Of a stretch of DNA of 64,000 nucleotides, positions 55,325-64,000 are shown piece by piece. The notes below the pieces were generated by a model. The model had not been told where the DNA came from. It saw nothing but the letters and a program-made list of their open reading frames with translations, and did no database searches. How positions within the stretch are numbered: the stretch's first letter is position 1; the number at the start of each line of letters is the position of its first letter. This stretch comes from Falciphora oryzae. Its lineage: Eukaryota > Ascomycota > Sordariomycetes > Magnaporthales > Magnaporthaceae. The stretch is taken from NCBI GenBank assembly GCA_000733355.1, contig JNVV01000006.1:564366-628365 (forward strand). Reading direction: 5' to 3'. A program made the translations under genes and the position numbers.

Positions 55325-58300
55325 TCAGTGCGCATGAACACCGTTCCTCTTCTCGCTGCTCTTCACACTAGAGCTCTCCCCTCCCTTGAGAGCTCCCTTG
55401 TCCTTGACTGTTGGCGTCTGCACCTGAACCGTGTCTTCGGCCTCCCGCTCTGACCCGTCTGCTCCTGCGGTTTCTCCTGTTGCCTTGGCCTTCGATGCTG
55501 CCTTGGCCTCCTCGGCGGCGGTCTTCTTGGCTTGTTCAGCGGCAATTCTGGCAGCGATCCACGCAGGAGGCAGGCCCGGTCCGCTATCAGCATTGCCGTA
55601 GTCACTTTTCTTGGTTCCCTTGGGCCAGCGACCAGGCCCGCGTCCTGTACCACCCGTCTTCCGGACCCGCGTTGTCGAGCTCTTTGGTTTTGAGGACGAT
55701 GTTGTTGATCTACGACTAGCGGGTGGCCGCCGTGGCTTCGGACGTGGGAGTGTAACTGGCTGTGCGATTGGCGGTGCACGGATTACTGGACGTGGCCGCT
55801 CGACACGGCGTGAGATCGGAGGGTACACCTGGAAGCGAGTGACTGGCACAGATTTGTACGCAGCCACCCATTTCGGTTCAGCCGGGCCGATGTCTGGGAC
55901 GGCATCTGCTACACCGTTCCCGCCCGTGGTCGCTGTTTCCCTTTGGGCCTCGACAGTTGTCTGTCCATCTGCGCCCGTGGTGGCCGGGGCCACGGCCCCA
56001 TCCGTAACGTCGTTAGGCTCGGTCGATTCGAGAACCACGCCTTCGGCCTCAGTTCTGGAGTTGTGGCCCGCGCCATCTGTGGGAGCGGCAGCAAATACGA
56101 CGGATGCTTCGCCGTTTGGCAGGATGCTGATAGCAGGGTCTGTCGGTTTCGGCTCGTCCTCCTCCTCACGCGGTGCGATGGCATTGAGCGCCGGCCCAAG
56201 CTCAAAGTTGGTCGCGTTGCTTTTGCCCATAACGTACGGCGTCCACGTGAGATACTGAGGGTCGAGCTTAACATACTTCTTTGCCTCCCACTTCTCCAAA
56301 TACTCTTTGCAGTAGGCCAGGTCGATCCGGAAGGCATAGAGCTCGGTCTGCGGATCCCGAACGAGGCATCTTAGCCCTTCCAAGGCCGCGATGACGTCGT
56401 CGGGAGTCAAGCCAGTGTCGTCAGACATCTGCTTGATACTCAAGCCGGTGGTTTCTGACTTGTCATGGGAGACGTGGTCAGCCAGGTACTGGCAAAGCAC
56501 TAATCTCCAGTAGTTTCGGTACGAGACAAGGCCCATGTCTGAGAGAGGTTTTTCTGGAGAGCCCGTCTTCTTCTCGACGCGAGTGAGAAGGTAGGAGAAG
56601 TCGATGAGGAGATTTCCATATCCCTTGCGCTGGTGTATTGGAAGCGTGAGAATGCAGCTGACGTTGTTCTGGCTGCTCGCCCGCTTCTCCTTGGAAAAAT
56701 AACCAACGAAGTGGTAGCCGAACTCGTCATACTCGCATAGCACGTAGAACAGGAACGGCTCCACGTCGTAGTACAGCGTCTTGGAGCCGAGGAAAAGCTT
56801 CGCCAAAAGGCAAAGATTCTGGCAGTAGACTGGATTTTTGCGGCCATCCACCTCAAAGACGGAGACAGAGCCGTGCCGATAGATCTCATCTCCTGGAGGG
56901 TGTTTCGCAGGACACTTGAGTTTGTGGCGCCAGGCGACGTAGTCCGAGTTCATGTACTTGAGGCAAAACTCGCAGATATAAAGAACCCTGTTCCTGCTGT
57001 ACTCCTCGGGGTACGGCGCGGCGTACCAGGTGTCGATCTCCCAGCCGCCAAAATCGATGCACTCGATCTGGCTCGCGGGACCAGACGACTTCTTGGCCTT
57101 CTTCACAGGCACGTCCAGGTTGGCCTGCATGGCCAGGATGCGCTGCCGCCACTCTTCTTCGGCCTTCTGCTTGGCCTCGTCGAAGCGCTTGCGGTCCTCA
57201 GGCTGAGGGAACGTCTTGGTGGTATCGGCTTCGGCCTCATCCAAGATGCCGCCATAAGGCTTCCCTTTCATCTCCTCTGTCTCTTTGTCGAAGAAGAAGG
57301 GCTGGTAGAATGTAGTTGACGAAAAGGGCGTGGTCAGCGGGGGCGGCGGATGTGCAACGCTACGTGATGTGCGAGAGCGCACGGCCGACCTTCCGCTCCC
57401 CGACCTGCCCCCGCGCCGCTTAGGAGCCACCGGGGGTCGCTCATCGATTCGGCGAAGCTCGGTAGGGCTAGCCTTGAACTTGATGACAATGCTTCCCCGG
57501 ACCCTCTTTTCGACAGTGGCCGATACTGTCGCTTCGCCTGTCTTGACCCTCGGAGGGCGCACGGAATGGGGCCTCGTGGATGTCTCCGCGCCACCATTGG
57601 CATCTTCGCCATGGCCCTGCTCGTCAGGCGTGTCTTTGCGGCGCTTGCGCAGAGACATGATGCTGTCCTCGGGCTCAATCGACGATGTCTTGCGTTTTCT
57701 CAGCACGCGGGAGCCGTCCATAGGGTCATCATCAAGCACCAGAGTGTTGAAGACAGAGTGAGAGTCTGCTTTGACGGCTCCGCGCTGCGACGGCAGCAAG
57801 TCCCGGGTGAGCTTTGGAGCTGTCGCGCCCCGGGTTGTGGAGGGAGATTCCCCGACCGCCGGGGACTCTGCCTCTTCGGCCTCCCCATCGGCCTCAATGG
57901 CATCGTCGACCGATGCACACTCGGGACATTTCCATTTGCCAACATCTGAGATCGAGAGTTAACGCTATCGCCCGATATTGCTTTCTTGACGGTCAAGTGT
58001 GTGATTTGGCACGAAAACAAGAAAGGGCGATTTGAAACTTACTGGTCGTGTCGCTAAGAGCTGAGTTATTCCTCGCACATTCCTCATGTGCTTCGGGGGT
58101 AAATGTTAGACTTGAAAAGACCTTGACAAAGGCGGATACGGTCGAGTTTGACCTACAGTTCTCTCCGCAGCCCCTGCACTTCAGGTACGACCCCCGTTCG
58201 TCACCGTCTTTGCAAAACATGCAGTTCCCGAGCGGTATGTTATCTTCGTCGTCGTCCTCATCTTCATCCTCCTCTTCCTCGTTCTGCTCAACCGCCTCTT

Positions 58301-58895
58301 CCCAGGCAGCTGCGCCGTCTGATTCTTCGCTGCTCTCGCTATGTCCGTCGGATAGGTTACTGTCCTCGCTGTCGTCGTCGTCAGTTTCGCCCGGCCTAAT
58401 TTTGACCGCACCGACACCTTCGCCGTCATCTTCTTCCTCGACGTCCTCCTTGGCACTTGCTCCGCTCCTTCGCGCCGAGGGGGATTCGGAGGGGTGTCCC
58501 GCGTCCTCGTCGGCCTCGTTATCCTCGTCAGAAATTTCGCTATCTTCTCGACCCGAATCGCCCTCGTCTTCATCATCGTCGCCACCGTCTTCGTCGTCGT
58601 CGACGTCGTGATCTTCATGGCCGTGACCGTCCTCTTGATCACCATCCTCATCATCGCCGCCAGCATCCTCCTCGTGTTCGGACTCGACGCTGTCCACTAT
58701 GTGGCCTCCGTCTCGCCTGCCGTTGGCAACAAGAACAGATTCGTCGTTGAGGGAAGCCATTGTAGCATCGGAGGCGCCTTCGGAGGCGCGGGGGTCCATG
58801 TGGTCGCTTTCGGGGTCTCCGACCTGAATACTAGCCCCCTCCGAGGCCATCACGCTCCGCTGCAGCTCCTCCTCCATGAGCTGCGCGCTCGCCAT
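55325..58895 (-). CDS. SAS3: MYST histone acetyltransferase, Sas3-like (NuA3)
   Basis: Exons 58895-58157, 58090-58043 and 57945-55325 give 1135 residues. Residues 20-235 are extremely acidic. A PHD-like zinc finger follows, split over three exons (CMFC, CRGC, HEEC, CPEC). The MYST domain begins with a C2HC finger (YICEFCLKYMNSDYVAWRHKLKC region). It has the catalytic cysteine in NNVSCILTLP, the acetyl-CoA loop QRKGYGNLLIDFSYLL, and the general-base glutamate in SPEKPLSDMGLVSYRNYW. The C-terminus is basic and disordered, with a KPRRPPASRRSTTSSSKPKS-type tract. PHD plus MYST is the layout of fungal Sas3, the H3K14/K23 acetyltransferase of NuA3, rather than chromodomain-bearing Esa1. The GTAGGT donor of intron 1 changes the residue after GEN to Ser without affecting zinc ligands. 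Confidence 0.9.
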
Positions 58896-59661
58896 GGCCG
58901 AGAAGCTGACGTGGAGAGTCGGTACGAGCCAGGGTCGGTTGGGGCGCGTGTTGTGACTGTCGTCTTGCGGATACTCAGGGAAGCTTGGAAGAGCGGCTGG
59001 GGGCGCGGCAGATATCGGTCGGCATTACAGTGAACAGCGGGCGCGTTGAAACGCGAAGAGGATTCCGTGGCTTTTGTTGTTTCTTTCGGTGCAAAGGTCG
59101 CGGAGTTGGAGGTTGTTCTGTGCAAGAAGACGCGCAAAAAAAGCGCACACAGACAAGATAGTCTCAACCCAGGCGACCCAACCGCTTTGGAATGCTATCT
59201 CGGAAGGCGCGGCGCGTGTTTGGGCTGGCTTCTCACAAGCACGTCACCGGAGCGTGGTTGCGAAGTTGCTCGTCACTCGTCGCGGATCGAGCTGTTTGGC
59301 GCAACAGCTGCGGCACTGTGGGACGTCGCGACCTCCAGCGGCTCAGATCATGAATGCGGGCAGGTGGGCCACCTAGGCACGGGCCCTAGTTCTAGTGATC
59401 AGCCCATGTCATTTATGGGTCCGCAGTCCAGCGTCGGGCCTATCGGCGCGGGTGACTCCAGTCCCTTTTAGCCTAAGGCCGCAAGAATCAGAGTCGGCTC
59501 GAGCGACGGGAAGCTTCCTTGCGCTATCAAAGACTTAAGTCGAGCAGCAAAGCATTGGACCTTGACGGCGGCCACCACAACAGCAACTCCGGTCCGCCCT
59601 CGTTCAAGAGACTCAGGGAAGCCCATACAACAGCCCACTACCTGGGTTACCGACCGCGACA
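58896..59661. other. divergent spacer between SAS3 and MWFE genes
   Basis: This should contain both promoters. A frame of about 140 codons at its left end has no motif and is not accepted. Confidence 0.4.
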
Positions 59662-60201
59662 ATGCCCGTCCCTTTTGAGACCCTGATTCCCTATGGAATC
59701 ATCGTTGCCGTACGCAAGCCACCCCTCGCCCGACGACCGCGTCCAACTCGTTGACCAATTGCTGGAACAGATGTTTGGGGTATCTGGAGCTGGCGTGGCC
59801 AGTGTGAAGTACCTGCAGAACGGAGGAAAGAGGACACGGAGGTCAATTGACCAGTGGGATAGAGTGCGTTACCGTCAATGCCCCCCACCCATGAAGGCGC
59901 TTCCAAGACATCGAGGCTAACATATCTACAGCAAAGTATGCCATGCCGCTCCTCGGCGAAGACCCAACCTCCGGATGTCAAGCTACTCCTTACTAACGCA
60001 CAATACACAGTGATGGACCGCGACCGGAGACTCACGGGCTTCCTGCGTGGGCAAAGCGATAACCCCATAGCACCTCCTGGATTTGAACTGAACAACCCGT
60101 GGAGGGTATGGCGCCATCTCCTCAAGACTTTGCTTGATAGCTAGACATTGAACCGACTGACATTATGTTCCATTTTCTAGGCCGAGAAACGGATGTTCTA
60201 A
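59662..60201 (+). CDS. NDUFA1: complex I accessory subunit MWFE (NDUFA1 homologue)
   Basis: Five exons are needed: 59662-59709, 59771-59863, 59932-59935, 60011-60105 and 60181-60201, giving 86 residues. The start MPVPFETLIPYGIIVA joins MFGVSGAGVASVKYLQNGGK to form the single membrane helix. The rest reads SIDQWDR-Q-MMDRDRRLTGF and ends ELNNPWRAEKRMF. This matches the small MWFE/NDUFA1 subunit of mitochondrial NADH:ubiquinone oxidoreductase, needed for membrane-arm assembly. Exon 3 is only CAAA, between a CTACAG acceptor and a GTATGC donor. The following intron has a TACTAAC branch site and CACAG acceptor, and its length (75 nt) keeps the frame open if it is retained. The upstream frame from 59693 is a reading of intron 1 and not the true N-terminus. 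Confidence 0.85.
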
Positions 60202-60427
60202 AAGGAGAAGAGAGAGCGGGAGAGAAGACCACGGCAGAATGTGCATTTCAAGGCGAGATCGGGTGGTGGGGGTTTCATCACACGCACTTTGTTTGCGGCA
60301 GGGGGAATATTGCGAGGACTGGGGTTTTCCTCTTCCTGGTCAGGACGGAATGCTGAAGCCTCCGCGCCGAAGGAGTGAACTCTCTTGATATGGCAATGCC
60401 AGCAAATTCTACAGAGACCTTGCTGTT

Positions 60428-61663
60428 CTATCCGCCGCCGTCGATCTGTATCTTGGGTCTATTCTTGTTCAGGCCCTCTAGAAGCTTGCAGGCCTGGCAT
60501 ATGGCCTGGCTGGACATGTAGCCACACCTTTCGCACGAACCCAACACCTGCTTTGTGATCTTGCCGCCATGCCCCTTGTCCCTGGATGGCGCGGTTCCCA
60601 ATGGTAGCGACACCGTGTCACCGTTGGTCCGCGCTCGCTTCTTTGCTTCTAACGCACCGATGTCGGTTTCGAGCGGCGTGGTATCATGGTTATGTCGAAG
60701 TCTGGCTTCCATCGCGGCCATCTCCCCTCCGCCGCTGTGCCCGCTTGCTGAGTCGCATCCTCCGGATTCGGCCCCCTGGTAGTCCTCGCTGGCCTGCTCA
60801 CCACCCTTGCACTCGCACGAAGAGCCAGGCGCTTCACCTGGTACTAGCCTGGCCATGTCCTCTCCACTACGCACGACATCCAGGATCGCGCTGGGCCGCA
60901 CCTTCTCCAGACTCTTGATCAGACTCCTCGCGCTTCCCCGGAACGCCTCCGGGCTGTAGATGCACTCTGTTGTGAAGTAATCGAGCTTCTTGTGGTGGGC
61001 GTACAGGACGATCTCCTTCTCGTATGCATACTTCAGCGGCTTGCTCCGCTTGATGCCGGACGCCGCGCCGCCGGTGACAATGTTGGTGCTCCGTGAGAGC
61101 CGAGCCAGGTCGCCCCTGAGCAGGTTCATCAGCACCGTCTCGGCAACATCATCGGCGTTGTGTCCCGTGACGACGTGCTGGATGCCGAGGACCTTTGCGC
61201 CACGGTCGAGGGCTTGCCGCCGAAATATGCCGCAGTAGGTGCAGTTGCCCTTCTTGCCGACCGTTTGCACGACTTGGTCCATCGTCCACCCGTACAGCTC
61301 GTCGTAGCCAACTATCTTCAAGGGCATATCATACTGGACGGCGTTCCGCTTGACCGTCTCGAGCGAGTCGTCACGGTAGCCTTTAATCCCCTCGTCCACA
61401 CTGAGAAGGACGAGATCGAGGCCATAGTTGTGACGCTCGTTCAGCGTCTTGAGTACTGATGCGAGCACGGTGGAGTCCTTGCCCCCAGATGCGCCGATGG
61501 CAACCTTTTCGCCAGGGTAGAAGAGACCGGCGGACGTGATGGTATGGTGTATCTCATCCTCAAAAACCTGGATGAAGCACTTTTTGCACAACTTCTGGTG
61601 ATTTTTCGGTCGCTTGATGAGTGCCCGCTCAGTCTGGCAAATGGCACATGGGGTGGGCGCCAT
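60428..61663 (-). CDS. NCS6: cytoplasmic tRNA 2-thiolation protein Ncs6/Ctu1
   Basis: A single exon of 411 residues. The PP-loop ATPase motif SGGKDS is at 59-64. The N-terminal zinc ribbon has C6-C9 and C26-C29 pairs. A CTYC pair at 141-144 and the C-terminal [16 protein letters not shown] cluster complete the family's cysteine set. The enzyme adenylates U34 of tRNA-Lys, -Glu and -Gln in the cytosol and transfers sulfur from the Urm1 relay together with Ncs2/Ctu2. [12 protein letters not shown] is the conserved start, so I reject an upstream in-frame ATG at 61846. An insertion of roughly 90 residues between RLVPGE and [12 protein letters not shown] is low complexity and longer than in yeast. 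It is convergent with the MWFE gene and divergent from eL8. Confidence 0.95.
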   Translation of the reverse strand: MAPTPCAICQTERALIKRPKNHQKLCKKCFIQVFEDEIHHTITSAGLFYPGEKVAIGASGGKDSTVLASVLKTLNERHNYGLDLVLLSVDEGIKGYRDDSLETVKRNAVQYDMPLKIVGYDELYGWTMDQVVQTVGKKGNCTYCGIFRRQALDRGAKVLGIQHVVTGHNADDVAETVLMNLLRGDLARLSRSTNIVTGGAASGIKRSKPLKYAYEKEIVLYAHHKKLDYFTTECIYSPEAFRGSARSLIKSLEKVRPSAILDVVRSGEDMARLVPGEAPGSSCECKGGEQASEDYQGAESGGCDSASGHSGGGEMAAMEARLRHNHDTTPLETDIGALEAKKRARTNGDTVSLPLGTAPSRDKGHGGKITKQVLGSCERCGYMSSQAICQACKLLEGLNKNRPKIQIDGGG

Positions 61664-62132
61664 CTTGCGAGTCGCCCTGGTCCTTTGCCGACGAGAACGG
61701 CTCTCCAAGGCAGACAGACGGACAGGCCTCAGTAATTCTGTCCCTTCCGGCAGTTTGGCGATCCACAAGCTACCGGACTGTCGCGCATGCTCTGCACACC
61801 GGCTCCAGTGATTCTTGTCGAATGTCGAATTTCTCAACGTGAACAAAGCCGCCGCTTCATGTTATCGTCTCTTCGATCTGGGAGTCATTCGTGGCGCACT
61901 TGAAAGCCGCCTGCTTACATAAACGTTCCAGTCTCCCAAAAAGCTGAGGCCAAGCCAGCCCGCATTTGGCCAAGCTGCCCCACTCCAGCCCACAGGCAAA
62001 ACCCTAACGGATTTATGGTCTCAATTGTGCACGCGATTGCTTCGAAAAAAAAATATCCTCCCCTCCTCCGCAAGATTCTCTCGGTAGCCTTCAGTTTGTA
62101 AACGACCCGGGACACGACAACCCACGATCAAG
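61664..62132. other. divergent promoter region, NCS6 and eL8
   Basis: 469 nt without a gene. It ends in a pyrimidine-rich leader (CCTCCCCTCCTCC at about 62056) typical of ribosomal-protein transcripts. Confidence 0.45.
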
Positions 62133-63355
62133 ATGGTAAGGAGCTGATTGCCGTTGCCTATCGCTTCGCTTGCGCTCAATGCGCACTGCATCACACGAGC
62201 ATAAGCTCTCGACCTCGGTCGGGCAACGCTCGCTGTATTCCGCCAGCTTGTCTTCGGACACTGGTGAAGATTTGGCTTGAGCCCTGTGACGATGTGCAGA
62301 AATGCCGTCTCGCGGGCTCTTTAGAGATCAAGGAAGACCACAGTCAATGGAATCCATTTGCTGATGTCTTCTTTCCTCAATGATAGCCTCCTAAGACTGG
62401 TAAGAAGGTGGCGCCGGCCCCTTTCTCTTCGGGAAAGGCCAGCAAGAAGACCCCCAAGGTACGTGCCAATGTCTACATGCTCTCGCTTCCCCTTCAGCTT
62501 CGTGCGTCTGGCGTCTTGCTTGCCCCCCGCGTCGACATACTTACCAGTTGGCCTCTCCGACCGCCCCTCTCTCCAGAACCCTCTTCTTGAGAAGCGCAGC
62601 CGCAACTTCGGCATCGGCCAGGACATTCAGCCCAGGCGCAACCTATCGCGCATGATCAAGTGGCCCGAGTATGTCCGTCTTCAGCGCCAGAAGAAGATCC
62701 TCAGCCTCCGCCTGAAGGTCCCGCCGGCGCTCGCTCAGTTCCAGCACGTTCTGGACAAGAACACTGCCGCCCAGGCCTTCAAGCTCCTCAACAAGTACCG
62801 CCCCGAGACCAAGGCCGAGAAGAAGGAGCGTCTGCTCAAGGAGGCCACCGCCGTCAAGGAGGGCAAGAAGAAGGAGGACGTCAGCAAGAAGCCCTACACC
62901 GCCAAGTACGGCCTGAACCACGTTGTCGGCCTGATCGAGAACAAGAAGGCCTCGCTGGTCCTGATCCCCAACGACGTCGACCCCGTTGAGCTCGTCGTTT
63001 TCCTTCCCGCTCTCTGCCGCAAGATGGGTGTCCCGTACGCCATCATCAAGGGCAAGGCCAGGCTCGGCACTGTCGTCCACAAGAAGGTTGGTTTTGATCA
63101 CAGGGTTTGTCCGTGCGGTCGTGCACCACAATTTGCTAATTGTCACCGCGCCAGACTGCTGCCGTCCTCGCCATCACCGAGGTCCGGTCTGAGGACAAGA
63201 GCGAGCTGTCCAAGCTCATCTCTGCCATCAAGGAGGGTTACTTGGAGAAATCGGAGGAGTCGCGCAAGAGGTGGGGTGGTGGCATCATGGGCTTCAAGGC
63301 CCAGCAGCGCACCGAGAAGAAGAGGAAGGCGCTCGAGTCGGCCATCAAGGTCTAA
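62133..63355 (+). CDS. RPL8: 60S ribosomal protein eL8 (L7Ae family)
   Basis: Exons 62133-62135, 62387-62458, 62577-63086 and 63155-63355 encode 261 residues, the normal size. Exon 1 is just the ATG, followed at once by a GTAAGG donor; the protein begins [14 protein letters not shown]. Family features include [22 protein letters not shown], the L7Ae core [35 protein letters not shown] and [18 protein letters not shown], and a basic C-terminus ending [10 protein letters not shown]. It is a structural component of the large ribosomal subunit bound to 25S/5.8S rRNA. The intron after the start codon (251 nt) is long for this gene. Codon use is strongly biased to C-ending codons, as expected for a highly expressed gene. 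Confidence 0.96.
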
Positions 63356-64000
63356 AGCAGCTGCTTGTGATGATGATTGATCCTTCGTCTCTGGAACGGC
63401 GTGGGGGGTTTTCCATTTGCATTTTCGGCGGCGTCCTGGACTGGCACAAAAGGTTATTGCGCAATGGTACTTTCAACACTTGCTTGCTGCCCGCGCCGTC
63501 TCCTGGCCCTCTGTTCCGACTCTGAGCGAGCTATCCCTCCTGTTTTGTTTGCCCCAATGTGACACCGTCCGCTCGAGCCCCTGTGGCTTGGCCCGAAAGC
63601 TCGTAGCGCTGAATCTCGTCCGGGGAATGGTATCAAACACTGCCAAGAGCTACAGTGCCAAGCGCAGGAACGGGCTCAGGACGGGGGCCAATGGCGGGTC
63701 GTGACGGCGTGCGTGGACACATATTTGCAATGGTATTTAGAGCCGTCGTCGGATGTGCAACACAAGTGAAAGATCGTCCCGCGTGGAGTGCAGTAAGATG
63801 AGCATGCTCGTCTAGGTAGTCGAGCGCAGGTCAATACGATCATTACCCCCCTTGGGAAGACACAGACGGGTGGGCAGGCATGAGGGTCCTCGGCTGACCA
63901 GGGCAGGTGGTCATCCAGTCAGGCATCCCTAGAACAGAATCCATACATATCTATCTCATCTGGTGATCGATTCATTTTCGTTGTTGCGGCGGGTTTGTCG
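63356..64000. other. eL8 3' region to window end, no gene seen
   Basis: This is expected to hold the eL8 3' UTR and then spacer. Open frames here are short and featureless. Confidence 0.4.

Noticed and set aside
59693..59770. ATG at 59693 as start of the small gene before SIDQWDR
   Set aside because: This reads through intron 1. The upstream exon MPVPFETLIPYG joined at 59709/59771 reproduces the MWFE subunit exactly.
61664..61846. Upstream ATG at 61846 for Ncs6
   Set aside because: The extension lacks conservation and the family begins at [10 protein letters not shown].
62136..62386. Box C/D snoRNA in eL8 intron 1 (GTGACGA near 62287, CTGA near 62361)
   Set aside because: The C box has a mismatch, there is no convincing terminal stem, and I could not identify an rRNA target.

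Overview
The window is nuclear DNA from a filamentous ascomycete, most probably a Sordariomycete. The genes have several short introns (mostly 50-170 nt) with GTRNGY donors, CTRAY branch sites and YAG acceptors. The encoded set is fungal: a PAN2 deadenylase, a fused Nup98-96 nucleoporin gene, a Tco89-like TORC1 subunit, a MYST/Sas3 acetyltransferase, epsin and PEX11. I assembled every gene model by hand from reading-frame continuity, splice phase and family motifs. There is no sign of bacterial operons, CRISPR arrays or intact transposons.

Positions 1-10,200 look like accessory genome: a small multi-pass membrane protein (258-1472, -), an NLR-like STAND NTPase with NB-ARC and TPR modules (2014-5304, +), a class C beta-lactamase-like serine hydrolase (5471-7246, -), and a divergent DHA1-type drug-efflux transporter (7933-10186, +). 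The promoter region shared by the last two carries short direct and inverted repeats.

From 10.7 to 33.7 kb the genes are mostly housekeeping: PEX11, fructose-1,6-bisphosphatase, an SPF30/SMNDC1-type splicing factor, a Tco89-like protein, an unrecognised membrane protein encoding Gly/Ser/Pro repeats, PAN2 in 12 exons, and a mitochondrial 2-oxoglutarate/malate carrier. About 3.6 kb in the middle (20.0-23.6 kb) has no gene and holds several families of diverged tandem repeats. From 36 to 43 kb there is a short-chain dehydrogenase, an intron-containing tRNA-Gly(CCC) not covered by any protein gene, a sugar-transporter-like MFS protein and a RING/SIM protein resembling Slx8.

From 43.5 kb to the end lie the Nup98-96 precursor gene, an Ent1/2 epsin, a Sas3-like acetyltransferase, the complex I MWFE/NDUFA1 subunit (5 exons, one of only 4 nt), the tRNA thiolase Ncs6/Ctu1 and ribosomal protein eL8.

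The points most worth a second look are the 4-nt exon in the MWFE gene, two stop-free 3n introns in PAN2 (one built on eleven 9-nt repeats), the AA in place of AG at an otherwise conserved acceptor of the efflux-pump gene, the HFT rather than HFS autocleavage site in Nup98-96, and the hydrolase/efflux gene pair beside the STAND gene. I did not find a clearly new multi-gene system.
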